Positions 1 through 8,545 of a stretch of 10,895 nt of DNA are shown in pieces (position 1 is the first letter of the stretch; every line of letters starts with the position of its first letter). The notes under the pieces are model-generated. The model did not search any database. It had not been told where the DNA came from and was given only the letters and a program-made list of their open reading frames with translations. This DNA comes from Deltaproteobacteria bacterium (GTDB lineage: Bacteria; Myxococcota_A; UBA796; UBA2385). The stretch lies in the NCBI GenBank assembly GCA_003694325.1, contig RFKJ01000644.1:1-10895 (forward strand), given 5' to 3'. A program made the translations under genes and the position numbers.

Positions 1-84
1 GTCCCACGAGAGCAGGAAACCGCCGACCACCAGCGGGCCGATGACGCTGCCGCGCCCGGCCTCGTCGAGCCCGAGGATACGCAT
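1..84 (-). CDS. rnhB: Ribonuclease HII, N-terminal fragment (runs off left edge)
   Basis: Ribonuclease HII cuts the RNA strand of RNA-DNA hybrids and removes single ribonucleotides misincorporated in DNA. Only the first 28 codons are present. The ATG is at 84-82 on the minus strand, and the protein begins MRILGLDEAGRGSVIGPLVV. The DEAGRG block at residues 7-12 is the family signature: D7 and E8 are the first two acidic metal ligands of the DEDD active site, and the GPLVV stretch continues the first conserved strand. The form 'GRGSVIGPLVV' looks closer to archaeal-type or divergent RNase HII than to the common bacterial 'GRGPLAGPVV'. The gene is divergent from the nuo operon. The remaining acidic ligands lie outside the window, so activity cannot be judged. 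The short length kept this gene below ordinary ORF cut-offs, but the motif is specific. Confidence 0.85.
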   Translation of the reverse strand, partial: MRILGLDEAGRGSVIGPLVVGGFLLSWD

Positions 85-309
85 GGCCGGCTGCTATCGC
101 GGCCCGCGGGATCCCGCCCCGACCCGGGACCGCACCCCCGCGCCCCTTCGGCACAGCGCAGGCAGCGTTTCCAGTAACCACCTGATTTCACGCGATTCCA
201 GATTCGTGACCCGCCAGCCGGTAGCGCTTGCCGCCCCCACGTTAGGAGGGTAGCAGGTGCCCCCCACGGCGGCGAGCGCCCACGCGCACGCCAGATCCGC
301 GAGCTGCCG
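85..309. promoter_or_regulatory. Divergent rnhB / nuoA intergenic region
   Basis: This 225-bp stretch separates the rnhB fragment from nuoA and must hold promoters for both directions. It contains a perfect 12-bp palindrome at 106-117. A noticeably AT-richer patch lies at about 168-210, in otherwise very GC-rich DNA. A strong Shine-Dalgarno sequence (AGGAGGG, 244-250) serves a short leader ORF. I could not find a convincing -35/-10 pair, so no promoter is placed exactly. The 70-codon ORF on the + strand here (from 41) overlaps the rnhB start and reads like low-complexity shadow translation, so it is not called. Confidence 0.4.
106..117. repeat. Perfect 12-bp palindrome GCGGGATCCCGC
   Basis: The sequence GCGGGATCCCGC equals its own reverse complement. 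It lies 22 bp upstream of the rnhB ATG and about 190 bp upstream of nuoA, where an operator could sit. A gapless GC-rich palindrome can also arise by chance in DNA of this composition. No second copy was noticed in the window. Confidence 0.3.
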
Positions 310-313
310 ATGA
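257..313 (+). CDS. Putative 18-aa leader peptide overlapping the nuoA start
   Basis: A GTG at 257 sits 6 nt after a near-perfect Shine-Dalgarno sequence (AGGAGGG, 244-250). It opens an 18-codon frame that ends in TGA at 311-313. This stop overlaps the nuoA ATG (310-312) as ATGA, the classic arrangement for translational coupling. nuoA has no good ribosome binding site of its own; the bases just before it are GAGCTGCCG. The peptide ([18 protein letters not shown]) resembles no family I know and is probably not functional as a protein. Its translation could deliver ribosomes to nuoA. Alternatively the ORF is accidental and nuoA is translated from its weak site. Confidence 0.35.
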   Translation: MPPTAASAHAHARSASCR

Positions 314-668
314 ACCCCTACGTCCCCGTCGCCTTCGCGATCCTCATCGCGATCGTCTTCAGCCTCGTATTCGTGGGGTTGAGCTACTACTTCGGTCCCC
401 GTCGCCCCACGAAGACCAAGACGGCCGTCTACGAGTGCGGCATGCCCCCCGTCGGCACCACCCGCCAGCGCTTCAGCGTGAAGTTCTACATGGTGGCCGT
501 GCTCTTCCTGCTGTTCGACCTCGAAGCGGTGTTCCTCTACCCCTGGGCCACCCAGTACTCGACGCTGCTGGACTCCTTCCCCGGCACCTTCGTCCTCGGC
601 GAGATGGCGGTGTTCCTCGGGGTGCTGTTCATCGGCTGGTTCTACTGCCTCAAGCGCGGAGCCTTTCA

Positions 669-678
<10 letters not shown>
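310..678 (+). CDS. nuoA: NADH-quinone oxidoreductase subunit A
   Basis: NuoA (ND3 homologue) is a small membrane subunit of complex I, next to the quinone cavity at the junction of the peripheral and membrane arms. The product is 122 aa, normal for the family. It has a first membrane helix at about residues 5-28 and a cytoplasmic loop with the conserved [15 protein letters not shown] segment (Cys43). A second helix around 58-80 holds the [13 protein letters not shown] motif with its conserved acidic residues, and a third helix lies at about 94-115. The ATG at 310 fits the usual N-terminus but has no clear ribosome binding site; a leader ORF ends on it as ATGA. The stop overlaps nuoB by 10 nt, which suggests coupled translation. 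Confidence 0.97.
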
Positions 679-1148
<470 letters not shown>

Positions 1149-1193
1149 CCTCCGCGGACCGCTCTCCCCCGTCGCAATCCCTCCGTCCTTCTC

Positions 1194-1211
1194 CGGGCCC
1201 CCACGGGCCCG
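1194..1211 (+). repeat. 7-bp GC inverted repeat between nuoB and nuoC
   Basis: CGGGCCC (1194-1200) and GGGCCCG (1205-1211) form a perfect 7-bp all-GC stem around a CCAC loop. It lies 19 nt before the nuoC ATG. No U-run follows, so it is not a standard intrinsic terminator. It could act as an mRNA stability or processing element, or slow translation entry. In DNA this rich in GC a chance origin is possible. Confidence 0.4.
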
Positions 1212-1230
1212 TCGCCACACCGGAAGCGCA

Positions 1231-1755
1231 ATGGAACAGGCCCGGATCAGCGAGATGCTGCAAGAGTTCCTGGGTGACCGGGTCGTCGACGCCGGTGAAT
1301 TCCGCGGCCAGCACTGGGTCACGGTGCGGCCCGACTCCCTGCTCGACGCCCTGCACTACCTGCGCGACACCCCCGAGCTCGACTTCAACATGCTGATGGA
1401 CATCGGCGGGGTCGACTACAGCGAACACCCCGTCCCCCGGGCGTGGCGGTTCGAGATCGCCTACCAGATGTACTCCCTCGCCCACAACCACCGCTTCCGG
1501 GTCAAGGTCGCGGTGGAGGACGACTCGGTGGAGGTGCCGTCGGTCTGGAAGAGCTGGCGCACCGCCAACTGGCAGGAGCGCGAGGTCTTCGACCAGTTCG
1601 GGATCCGGTTCTCGGGCCACCCCAATCTCCGCCGCATCCTCAACCACGACGACTTCGTGGGGCACCCGCTCCGCAAGGACTACCCGATCAATCGCCGGCA
1701 GAAGCTGTCCCGTCCCATCGAGAACCTGCTGACCGACGACCCCGACTGGGCATGA
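1231..1755 (+). CDS. nuoC: NADH-quinone oxidoreductase subunit C
   Basis: NuoC (30-kDa subunit homologue) is a structural protein of the connecting arm with no cofactor; it packs against NuoD. The product is 174 aa. The diagnostic family signature spans residues 116-152: [16 protein letters not shown], then LRRIL, then GHPLRKDYP. nuoC and nuoD are separate genes here, unlike the fused nuoCD of enterobacteria. The ATG at 1231 has only a weak GGAAG ribosome binding site (1222-1226). nuoD starts 28 nt after the stop. Confidence 0.97.
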   Translation: MEQARISEMLQEFLGDRVVDAGEFRGQHWVTVRPDSLLDALHYLRDTPELDFNMLMDIGGVDYSEHPVPRAWRFEIAYQMYSLAHNHRFRVKVAVEDDSVEVPSVWKSWRTANWQEREVFDQFGIRFSGHPNLRRILNHDDFVGHPLRKDYPINRRQKLSRPIENLLTDDPDWA

Positions 1756-1783
1756 GCCTGGCGACCCTTCCAGTGGAGGCTGC

Positions 1784-2974
1784 ATGAGCTCCAAGCTGGC
1801 GCCGATCCCGACCGAGAAGCTGGTCGTCAACATCGGCCCCTCACACCCGGTCACCCACGGCACGCTGCGCATCCAGTGCGAGCTGGACGGCGAGACCATC
1901 GTCCGCAGCGCCTGCGAGATCGGGTACCTGCACCGGGGCTTCGAGAAGCAGAGCGAGGGCGTGTTCTACGAGCACGTCATCCCCTACACCGAGCGGCTCA
2001 ACTACATGGGGCCGGTCCAGAACAGCAACGCCTGGTGCTACGCCGTCGAGCAGATGCTCGGCATCGAGGCGCCCCCCCGGGCCCAGGCGATCCGGGTGAT
2101 CACCTCGGAGATGGGGCGGATCACCGACCACTGCGTCTGTGCTGCCGCCAACTTCGTCGACCTGGGCGGGTTGACCAACTTCTGGTACCTCGTCCGCTAC
2201 CGCGAGCGGATGCTCGACCTGTACGAGGAGCTCTGCGGCGCCCGGATGATGGTCAACTACCCGCGGATCGGGGGCGTCAGCCTGGACACCCCCGACGGCT
2301 GGCTGGAGAAGCTGCGCAAGGAGATGGAGCAGCTCGAACCGATGCTGGCCGATGTCCGCGGCCTCGTCGCCCGCAACCGCATCGTCCTGGACCGCACCCA
2401 GGGCGTCTGCCCCATCAGCCAGGAAGACGCCCTGAACTTCGGCATGACCGGCCCCTGCCTCCGGGCGACGGGCATCCCCTACGACCTGCGCAAGGTCCAG
2501 CCCTACTGGGGCTACGACCAGTACGATTTCGAGGTGATCACGCGGGAGAACGGCGACACCTACGACCGCATCATGCTCCGCTTCGACGAGATGGAGCAGT
2601 CCCGCCGCATCATCCTGCAGGCCATCGACTCCATCCCCGACGGCCCGGTCATGGTCGACGACCCCAAGGTCGCCCTCCCCCACAAGGACCTCGTGTACAA
2701 CACGATGGAAGGGCTGATCAACCACTTCAAGCTGGTGATGCACGGCACCGACGTCCCGGCCGGCGAGTACTACTCGGCGACCGAGGGCAGCAACGGCGAG
2801 CTGGGCTTCTACATCATCAGCGACGGCGGCCCCAAGCCCTACCGGGTGCGCATCCGTCCGCCGTGCTTCATGAACTACTCCGCCTTCCCCTCGATGATCA
2901 ACGGCTCGATGGTGGCCGACCTGGTGGCCGCCCTCGGCTCCATCAACGTCATCGCCGGCGAGCTCGACAGGTAG
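1784..2974 (+). CDS. nuoD: NADH-quinone oxidoreductase subunit D
   Basis: NuoD (49-kDa subunit homologue) is related to the large subunit of [NiFe] hydrogenases. With NuoB it forms the quinone-reducing site near cluster N2. The product is 396 aa, the usual length for an unfused NuoD. The quinone-site N-terminal block NIGPSHPVTHGTLR starts at residue 16, with the conserved histidines His21 and His25. The HRGFEK segment follows, and the C-terminus ends in the standard GSINVIAGELDR, where the family carries a GE(V/L)DR tail. The ATG at 1784 is preceded by GGAGG (1775-1779). nuoE follows after only 6 nt. Confidence 0.98.
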   Translation: MSSKLAPIPTEKLVVNIGPSHPVTHGTLRIQCELDGETIVRSACEIGYLHRGFEKQSEGVFYEHVIPYTERLNYMGPVQNSNAWCYAVEQMLGIEAPPRAQAIRVITSEMGRITDHCVCAAANFVDLGGLTNFWYLVRYRERMLDLYEELCGARMMVNYPRIGGVSLDTPDGWLEKLRKEMEQLEPMLADVRGLVARNRIVLDRTQGVCPISQEDALNFGMTGPCLRATGIPYDLRKVQPYWGYDQYDFEVITRENGDTYDRIMLRFDEMEQSRRIILQAIDSIPDGPVMVDDPKVALPHKDLVYNTMEGLINHFKLVMHGTDVPAGEYYSATEGSNGELGFYIISDGGPKPYRVRIRPPCFMNYSAFPSMINGSMVADLVAALGSINVIAGELDR

Positions 2975-2980
2975 GTTTCC

Positions 2981-3531
2981 ATGGCAGGTGCTTTCCCTCG
3001 CCCCCCCGACCAGGGCCACGGCCCGGTGTCGTGGACCGATGAAGAACAGGCACGGATCGAGGAGATCTGCGCCCGGTACCCGACGCGGAAGTCGGCCACG
3101 CTCCCCGTGCTGTGGATGGCCCAGCGCAAGTGGGGCTGGCTGTCCTACGACGTGATGAAACTGGTCGCCGAGACCCTCGGGCAGCCCCCCAGCGAGGTCT
3201 ACGCCGTCGCGACCTTCTACACGATGCTCAAGAAGCAGCCGACGGGGACCTACCTCATCCAGGTCTGCCACACGCTGTCCTGCCAGCTCGTCGGGGCCGA
3301 GGAGATCATCGCCCACCTCAAGAAGAAGCTCGGCATCGAGGAGGGGGAGACGACGCCGGACGGGATGTTCACCCTGATGCGCGTCGAGTGCCTGGCTTCC
3401 TGCGGCTCCGGCCCGATGATGCAGATCGACGACGACTACTACGAGCAGCTCACCCCCGACGCCATCGACGCCATCATCGACGGCCTCCGCAGCGGCCAGC
3501 CCCTGCCGCTTCCCCGCCCAGAGGTGAACAA

Positions 3532-3559
<28 letters not shown>
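2981..3559 (+). CDS. nuoE: NADH-quinone oxidoreductase subunit E
   Basis: NuoE (24-kDa subunit homologue) carries the [2Fe-2S] cluster N1a in the NADH-oxidising module and pairs with NuoF. The product is 192 aa. The thioredoxin-like ferredoxin domain has its four ligands in two pairs: Cys96 and Cys101 (CHTLSC), then Cys137 and Cys141 (CLASC followed by GSGP). The YPTRKSATLPVLWMAQ and YAVATFYTML helices ahead of them are typical of the family. The ATG at 2981 follows an AGGTAGG sequence that includes the nuoD stop. The last 28 nt overlap nuoF in another frame. The C-terminal stretch after about residue 170 (PLPLPRPEVNKWTFRSLES) extends past the folded domain. Confidence 0.97.
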
Positions 3560-4842
<1,283 letters not shown>

Positions 4843-4856
4843 CGGAAGGAGACACC

Positions 4857-6458
4857 GTGCCCACCGTCAAGATCGATGGCATCGAGGTCGAGGTTCCGGC
4901 CGGCACCAACATGATCGAGGCCGCGCGCAAGGTCGGCATCGACATTCCCCACTACTGCTACCACCCCCACCTGAGCATCGCCGGCAACTGCCGGATGTGC
5001 CTGGTGGACGTGGAAGCCGGGGGCCGGGGCCCGGACATCGCCTGCAACATGATGGCCCGCGATGGCCTGGCCATCCGCACCGATACGCCGCAGGTGGCGA
5101 CGATGCGGCGCGCCACCATGGAGTTCCTGCTCAAGAACCACCCCCTGGACTGCCCGATCTGCGACCAGTCCGGGGAGTGCCGGCTGCAGGACTACTACAT
5201 GGAGTACGGCCAGTACGAGTCCCGGCTGAGCGATCCCAAGGTCACCAAGCACAAGCGGGTCGACATCGGGGACCACCTGGTCCTCGACGCCGAGCGCTGC
5301 ATCGCCTGCAGCCGGTGCGTCCGGTTCGGCGACGAGATCACCGGGACCGGCGAGCTGCGCCTGTTCAACCGCACCGACCACACCGAGATCGGCATCTTCC
5401 CCGGTGCCCGGATCCAGCACGACTACCAGGGCAACCTCGCCGACATCTGCCCGGTGGGGGCCATCACCAACAAGGACTTCCGGTTCACCAAGCGCGTCTG
5501 GTACCTCAAGGAGACCGACGCCGTCTGCACCGAGTGCGCCACCGGGTGCAACGTCCGGGTCTGCCACCAGCAGGGGCAGGTCTTCCGGCTCCTTCCGCGC
5601 CGCAACGACGCGGTCAACAAGTCGTGGATGTGCGATCACGGGCGCCAGGCCTTCGAGGCCATCACCGGCCTGGATCGCCTGCTGCGGGCCCGGGTGCAGG
5701 GGCAGCCCGCCGACCTCGACGACGCGGTCGCGGCCGCGGCCACCCTGCTGCGGGAGGCGGGCGGCGGTGTCGCGGTCGTCCTCGGCCACTCGGCCAGCAA
5801 CGAGGCCAACTGGGCCCTGCTCAAGCTGACCCGGGACAACCTGCCGAACGCCACCGTCTACGCCGTGGCGGGCAACGACCCCGGGGCCTGGGACCGGTCC
5901 GACGACTTCCTGATGGACGCCGACAAGAACGCCAACAGCGCCGGCATCGCCGCCCTCATGGCCCACGACCCGGCCATCCGCGATCGGTCGGACCTCGTCC
6001 AGGCGCTGGCCGACGGCGATGTCGACGTGATGCTGGTGCTGGGCGACGACGTCCTGGGCCGTCTCGGTGCCGACGGCGCCGGAGTGCGCGTCATCCACGT
6101 CGGCAGCTTCCGCTGTACCACCAGCGATGCCGCCACCGTGGTGCTGCCGGCCGCCCACCCCTACGAGCAGGACGCCACCTGGACCAACCGCGATCGCCGG
6201 GTGCAGCGGGGTCGCCGGGCGATCCACCCGGCTGGAGACAGCGAACCGGCGTGGGCGCTGATGGAGCGACTCGGCGCCGCGCTCGGCAAGGCTCCGGGGG
6301 CGACCTCGGCCGCTGCCGCCTTCAAGTCCCTGGCCAGCAGCGTGGAGTCCTTCTCCGGCATGACCTACCAGTCACTGGGCAACGGCGGCGCCGTCCTGGC
6401 CTCGCCCCCCTCGCCACCGACCGATGACGAGGACGCGCTCGAGACGATTCACGCCTAG
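4857..6458 (+). CDS. nuoG: NADH-quinone oxidoreductase subunit G (compact form)
   Basis: NuoG (75-kDa subunit homologue) passes electrons from NuoF through several Fe-S clusters. The GTG start at 4857, 5 nt after AAGGAG, gives 533 aa. Visible ligands: N1b [2Fe-2S], Cys34, 45, 48 and 63; N5, His95 with Cys99, 102 and 108; N4, Cys148, 151, 154 and 198; and the extra N7 cluster, Cys224, 227, 231 and 259 (CxxCx3Cx27C). N7 occurs only in some bacteria. The C-terminal molybdopterin-oxidoreductase-like domain is much shortened: about 270 residues, against several hundred more in the 900-residue E. coli protein. It keeps the VLPAAHPYEQDATWTNRDRR segment of that superfamily. The domain binds no molybdenum cofactor in complex I, so the shortening need not affect function. 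The frame is open further upstream within nuoF, but that is shadow sequence. Confidence 0.96.
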   Translation: MPTVKIDGIEVEVPAGTNMIEAARKVGIDIPHYCYHPHLSIAGNCRMCLVDVEAGGRGPDIACNMMARDGLAIRTDTPQVATMRRATMEFLLKNHPLDCPICDQSGECRLQDYYMEYGQYESRLSDPKVTKHKRVDIGDHLVLDAERCIACSRCVRFGDEITGTGELRLFNRTDHTEIGIFPGARIQHDYQGNLADICPVGAITNKDFRFTKRVWYLKETDAVCTECATGCNVRVCHQQGQVFRLLPRRNDAVNKSWMCDHGRQAFEAITGLDRLLRARVQGQPADLDDAVAAAATLLREAGGGVAVVLGHSASNEANWALLKLTRDNLPNATVYAVAGNDPGAWDRSDDFLMDADKNANSAGIAALMAHDPAIRDRSDLVQALADGDVDVMLVLGDDVLGRLGADGAGVRVIHVGSFRCTTSDAATVVLPAAHPYEQDATWTNRDRRVQRGRRAIHPAGDSEPAWALMERLGAALGKAPGATSAAAAFKSLASSVESFSGMTYQSLGNGGAVLASPPSPPTDDEDALETIHA

Positions 6459-6471
6459 CCCTCCGCCCACC

Positions 6472-6495
6472 GTGGCCGGCCCGGCTGCCGGCCAC
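6472..6495 (+). repeat. 9-bp hairpin between nuoG and nuoH
   Basis: GTGGCCGGC (6472-6480) and GCCGGCCAC (6487-6495) form a perfect 9-bp stem around a 6-nt loop (CCGGCT). The stem ends exactly where the nuoH Shine-Dalgarno sequence AGGAG (6496-6500) begins, 9 nt before the ATG. No U-run follows, so termination is unlikely. Its place, between the gene for the NADH module and the first large membrane subunit, suits an mRNA processing, stability or translation-rate element. Function is inferred only. Confidence 0.55.
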
Positions 6496-6509
6496 AGGAG
6501 CCCGAACCG

Positions 6510-7898
6510 ATGGAAAGCCACTGGACCGAGGTCATCGTCGCGCTGATCAAGTGCGTGTTCTCGCTGGCCTTCGTGATGCAGATCGTCCCCGTCCTGATCT
6601 GGGCAGAGCGGAAGTTCTCCGCCTACATCCAGGACCGCCCGGGCCCCAACCGGGCGCACATCATGGGGATCCGGGCCGGCGGCCTGGTCCACACCCTCGT
6701 CGACGTGGTCAAGCTGGTCGTCAAGGAAGACATCATCCCCGACCACGTCGAGAAGAAGTTCTGGTTCGCCGCGCCGGTCATCGCCATGAGCTGCGCGCTG
6801 ACCACCTTCACGGTGGTGCCCTGGGGCGACCGCTTCGTCGTTCCGGCGTCGATCACCGCCTGGTGGGGGGGCGAGGGCCCGCTGACCGTGCCGCTGCAGG
6901 TGGCCACCATCAACAGCGGCATGCTGTTCATCCTGGCCATCGGTTCGCTGTCGGTCTACGGCGTGATGCTCGCCGGGTGGTCGAGCAACAACAAGTTCAG
7001 CCTCCTGGGCGGCCTGCGGGCCTCGGCCCAGATGGTCAGCTACGAGCTGGCCATGGGCCTGTCGGTGGCCACCATGTTCATGCTCTACGGCACCACCGAG
7101 CTGGACAAGGTCGCCGCCCAGCAGGCCGGCCCCATCTGGAACTGGGGCCTGTTCGGGGTGCTCGACGCCGACGGCTTCGACCCGCTGCTGTTCGTCGGCT
7201 GGATCGTCGGGGGGCTGGCGTTCATCATGTTCTGGACCAGCGTGTTCGCCGAGACCAACCGGATGCCCTTCGACCTGCCGGAAGGCGAAGCCGAGCTGGT
7301 CGCCGGCTACCACGTCGAGTACTCGTCCCTGCGCTTCGCGCTGTTCTTCATGGCCGAGTACGCCCACATGATCGTCGGCTCGGCGGTCACCGCGACGCTG
7401 TTCTTCGGTGGCTACAACATCCCCTTCCTTCCCGGCGACAGCATCCGGGCCCACGCCGACACCATCGTCACGGTCCTCGGCTTCGGCGCCGTGCCGGTGT
7501 TCATCGCCTTCGCCGTCATCGCCTGGAACCGGCGCAAGCGCCCGTTCTACCAGGCGCTGGCCCCCGATGACATCCGCCACCGGGAGCCCCGGTTCTTCGC
7601 CGCCTTCTGGTCGGTGCTCGCCATCGCCCACCTCGGCCTCGGCGTGGCCGGCCTGACCGGCGCCGTGGGCAGCACCGCCCTCGGCCCCGAGCTGCTGGCC
7701 TTCATCCTCCAGACCAGCTCGCTGGTGATCAAGGTGCTGATCGGTACCTTCTTCATGATCTGGGTCCGTTGGACGATCCCGCGGTTCCGTTACGATCAGC
7801 TCATGAACCTCGGCTGGAGGGCCATGCTTCCGCTCGCGCTGGGCAACGTCTTCCTCGCCGGGATCTGGGTGATCTTCCGCGAGGCCGTGCAGGCCTGA
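6510..7898 (+). CDS. nuoH: NADH-quinone oxidoreductase subunit H (long form)
   Basis: NuoH (ND1 homologue) is the membrane subunit that forms most of the quinone tunnel and links the peripheral arm to the proton pumps. The product is 462 aa, much longer than the roughly 325 aa of E. coli. Signatures: WAERKFSAYIQDRPGPNRAH from residue 31, GWSSNNKFSLLGGLRASAQ mid-protein, ETNRMPFDLPEGEAELVAGY from residue 248, and IWVRWTIPRFRYDQLM near 417. The extra length comes mainly from about 90 residues between the LFFGGYNIPF strand (around 297-306) and the penultimate helix. These appear to add two membrane helices split by a basic loop (NRRKRPFYQ, then DDIRHREPR). A smaller insertion (RFVVPASITAWWGGEGPL) lies after the second helix. 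The start ATG at 6510 is preceded by AGGAG. Confidence 0.96.
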   Translation: MESHWTEVIVALIKCVFSLAFVMQIVPVLIWAERKFSAYIQDRPGPNRAHIMGIRAGGLVHTLVDVVKLVVKEDIIPDHVEKKFWFAAPVIAMSCALTTFTVVPWGDRFVVPASITAWWGGEGPLTVPLQVATINSGMLFILAIGSLSVYGVMLAGWSSNNKFSLLGGLRASAQMVSYELAMGLSVATMFMLYGTTELDKVAAQQAGPIWNWGLFGVLDADGFDPLLFVGWIVGGLAFIMFWTSVFAETNRMPFDLPEGEAELVAGYHVEYSSLRFALFFMAEYAHMIVGSAVTATLFFGGYNIPFLPGDSIRAHADTIVTVLGFGAVPVFIAFAVIAWNRRKRPFYQALAPDDIRHREPRFFAAFWSVLAIAHLGLGVAGLTGAVGSTALGPELLAFILQTSSLVIKVLIGTFFMIWVRWTIPRFRYDQLMNLGWRAMLPLALGNVFLAGIWVIFREAVQA

Positions 7899-7960
7899 GT
7901 CCTCGTCGGAACTCGCCCTCCGCCGACCCTTCACCCCCGATCCTCCACCACGGCAACCCG

Positions 7961-8545
7961 ATGAACCTCCCCGTCGAGCAGAAGCGCACCTTCCTGGAGC
8001 GCATCTACCTGGTCGAGATCGTGAAGGGTCTCGCCATCACCCTGCGCCACGCCCTCCACAACCTGTTCAAGCAGGACTTCGAGACCTTCGAGTACCCCGA
8101 CGTCCGCAAGGAGATGCCGGAGCGCTACAAGGGCGCCCACCGGCTGACCACCCGGCCCGATGGGCGGGTCAAGTGCGTGGCCTGCATGTGCTGCGCCCAG
8201 GTCTGCCCGGCGAAGTGCATCACCATCGAAGCCGGCGAGCTGGATGACGACCCCATCGAGAAGTACCCGGTCGAATTCCAGATCGACATGCTGCGGTGCA
8301 TCTACTGCGGCTTCTGCGTGGAGGCCTGCCCCAAGGACGCCATCCGCATGGACACGGGGATCTACGAGATCAACGCCTTCACCCGCCAGGACATGATCCA
8401 CGACAAGGCGTACATGACCGACCTGATGGCCGGCAAGAAGCCCCTGGCCGAGTCCTTCTACCGGGCGCACCAGGACGCGGCACCTCCCGGCTACGACCTG
8501 GAGGAGGACCGCGTGCTGCCGGTGGACGAGCCCCGCGGCCTGTGA
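7961..8545 (+). CDS. nuoI: NADH-quinone oxidoreductase subunit I
   Basis: NuoI (TYKY homologue) is an 8Fe ferredoxin-type subunit carrying clusters N6a and N6b, which pass electrons to N2 in NuoB. The product is 194 aa. Two CxxCxxCxxxCP motifs are intact: Cys72, 75, 78 and 82 (with an extra Cys77), and Cys113, 116, 119 and 123. The N-terminal amphipathic part contains the LVEIVKGLAITLRH membrane-contact segment, and ITIEAGELDDDPIEKYP lies between the clusters. The ATG at 7961 has no evident Shine-Dalgarno sequence and follows nuoH after 62 nt. The frame is open upstream, but that is antisense-like translation of nuoH. It is the last nuo gene in the window: nuoJ does not follow, and the next gene overlaps the stop codon as GTGA. 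Confidence 0.97.
   Translation: MNLPVEQKRTFLERIYLVEIVKGLAITLRHALHNLFKQDFETFEYPDVRKEMPERYKGAHRLTTRPDGRVKCVACMCCAQVCPAKCITIEAGELDDDPIEKYPVEFQIDMLRCIYCGFCVEACPKDAIRMDTGIYEINAFTRQDMIHDKAYMTDLMAGKKPLAESFYRAHQDAAPPGYDLEEDRVLPVDEPRGL

Noticed and set aside
188..209. TCACG...CGTGA dyad in the AT-richer patch upstream of nuoA
   Set aside because: Only 5 bp per arm with a long spacer; too weak to call an operator.
1841..3316. Long minus-strand ORF (491 codons) opposite nuoD and nuoE
   Set aside because: It is the antisense shadow of a GC-rich real gene: composition is dominated by Val, Gly, Asp, His and Leu with no recognisable motif, and nuoD and nuoE are certain.
6472..6495. Intrinsic terminator inside the nuo operon
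   Set aside because: The stem is strong but no U-run follows, and the nuo genes must continue past it.
7905..7927. GTCGG / CCGAC inverted repeat between nuoH and nuoI
   Set aside because: A 5-bp stem with a 13-nt loop is expected by chance in this composition, unlike the 9-bp nuoG-nuoH hairpin.
6372..7934. Minus-strand ORF of 520 codons opposite nuoH
   Set aside because: Low-complexity, Asp/Gly/His/Glu-rich shadow of the nuoH gene.
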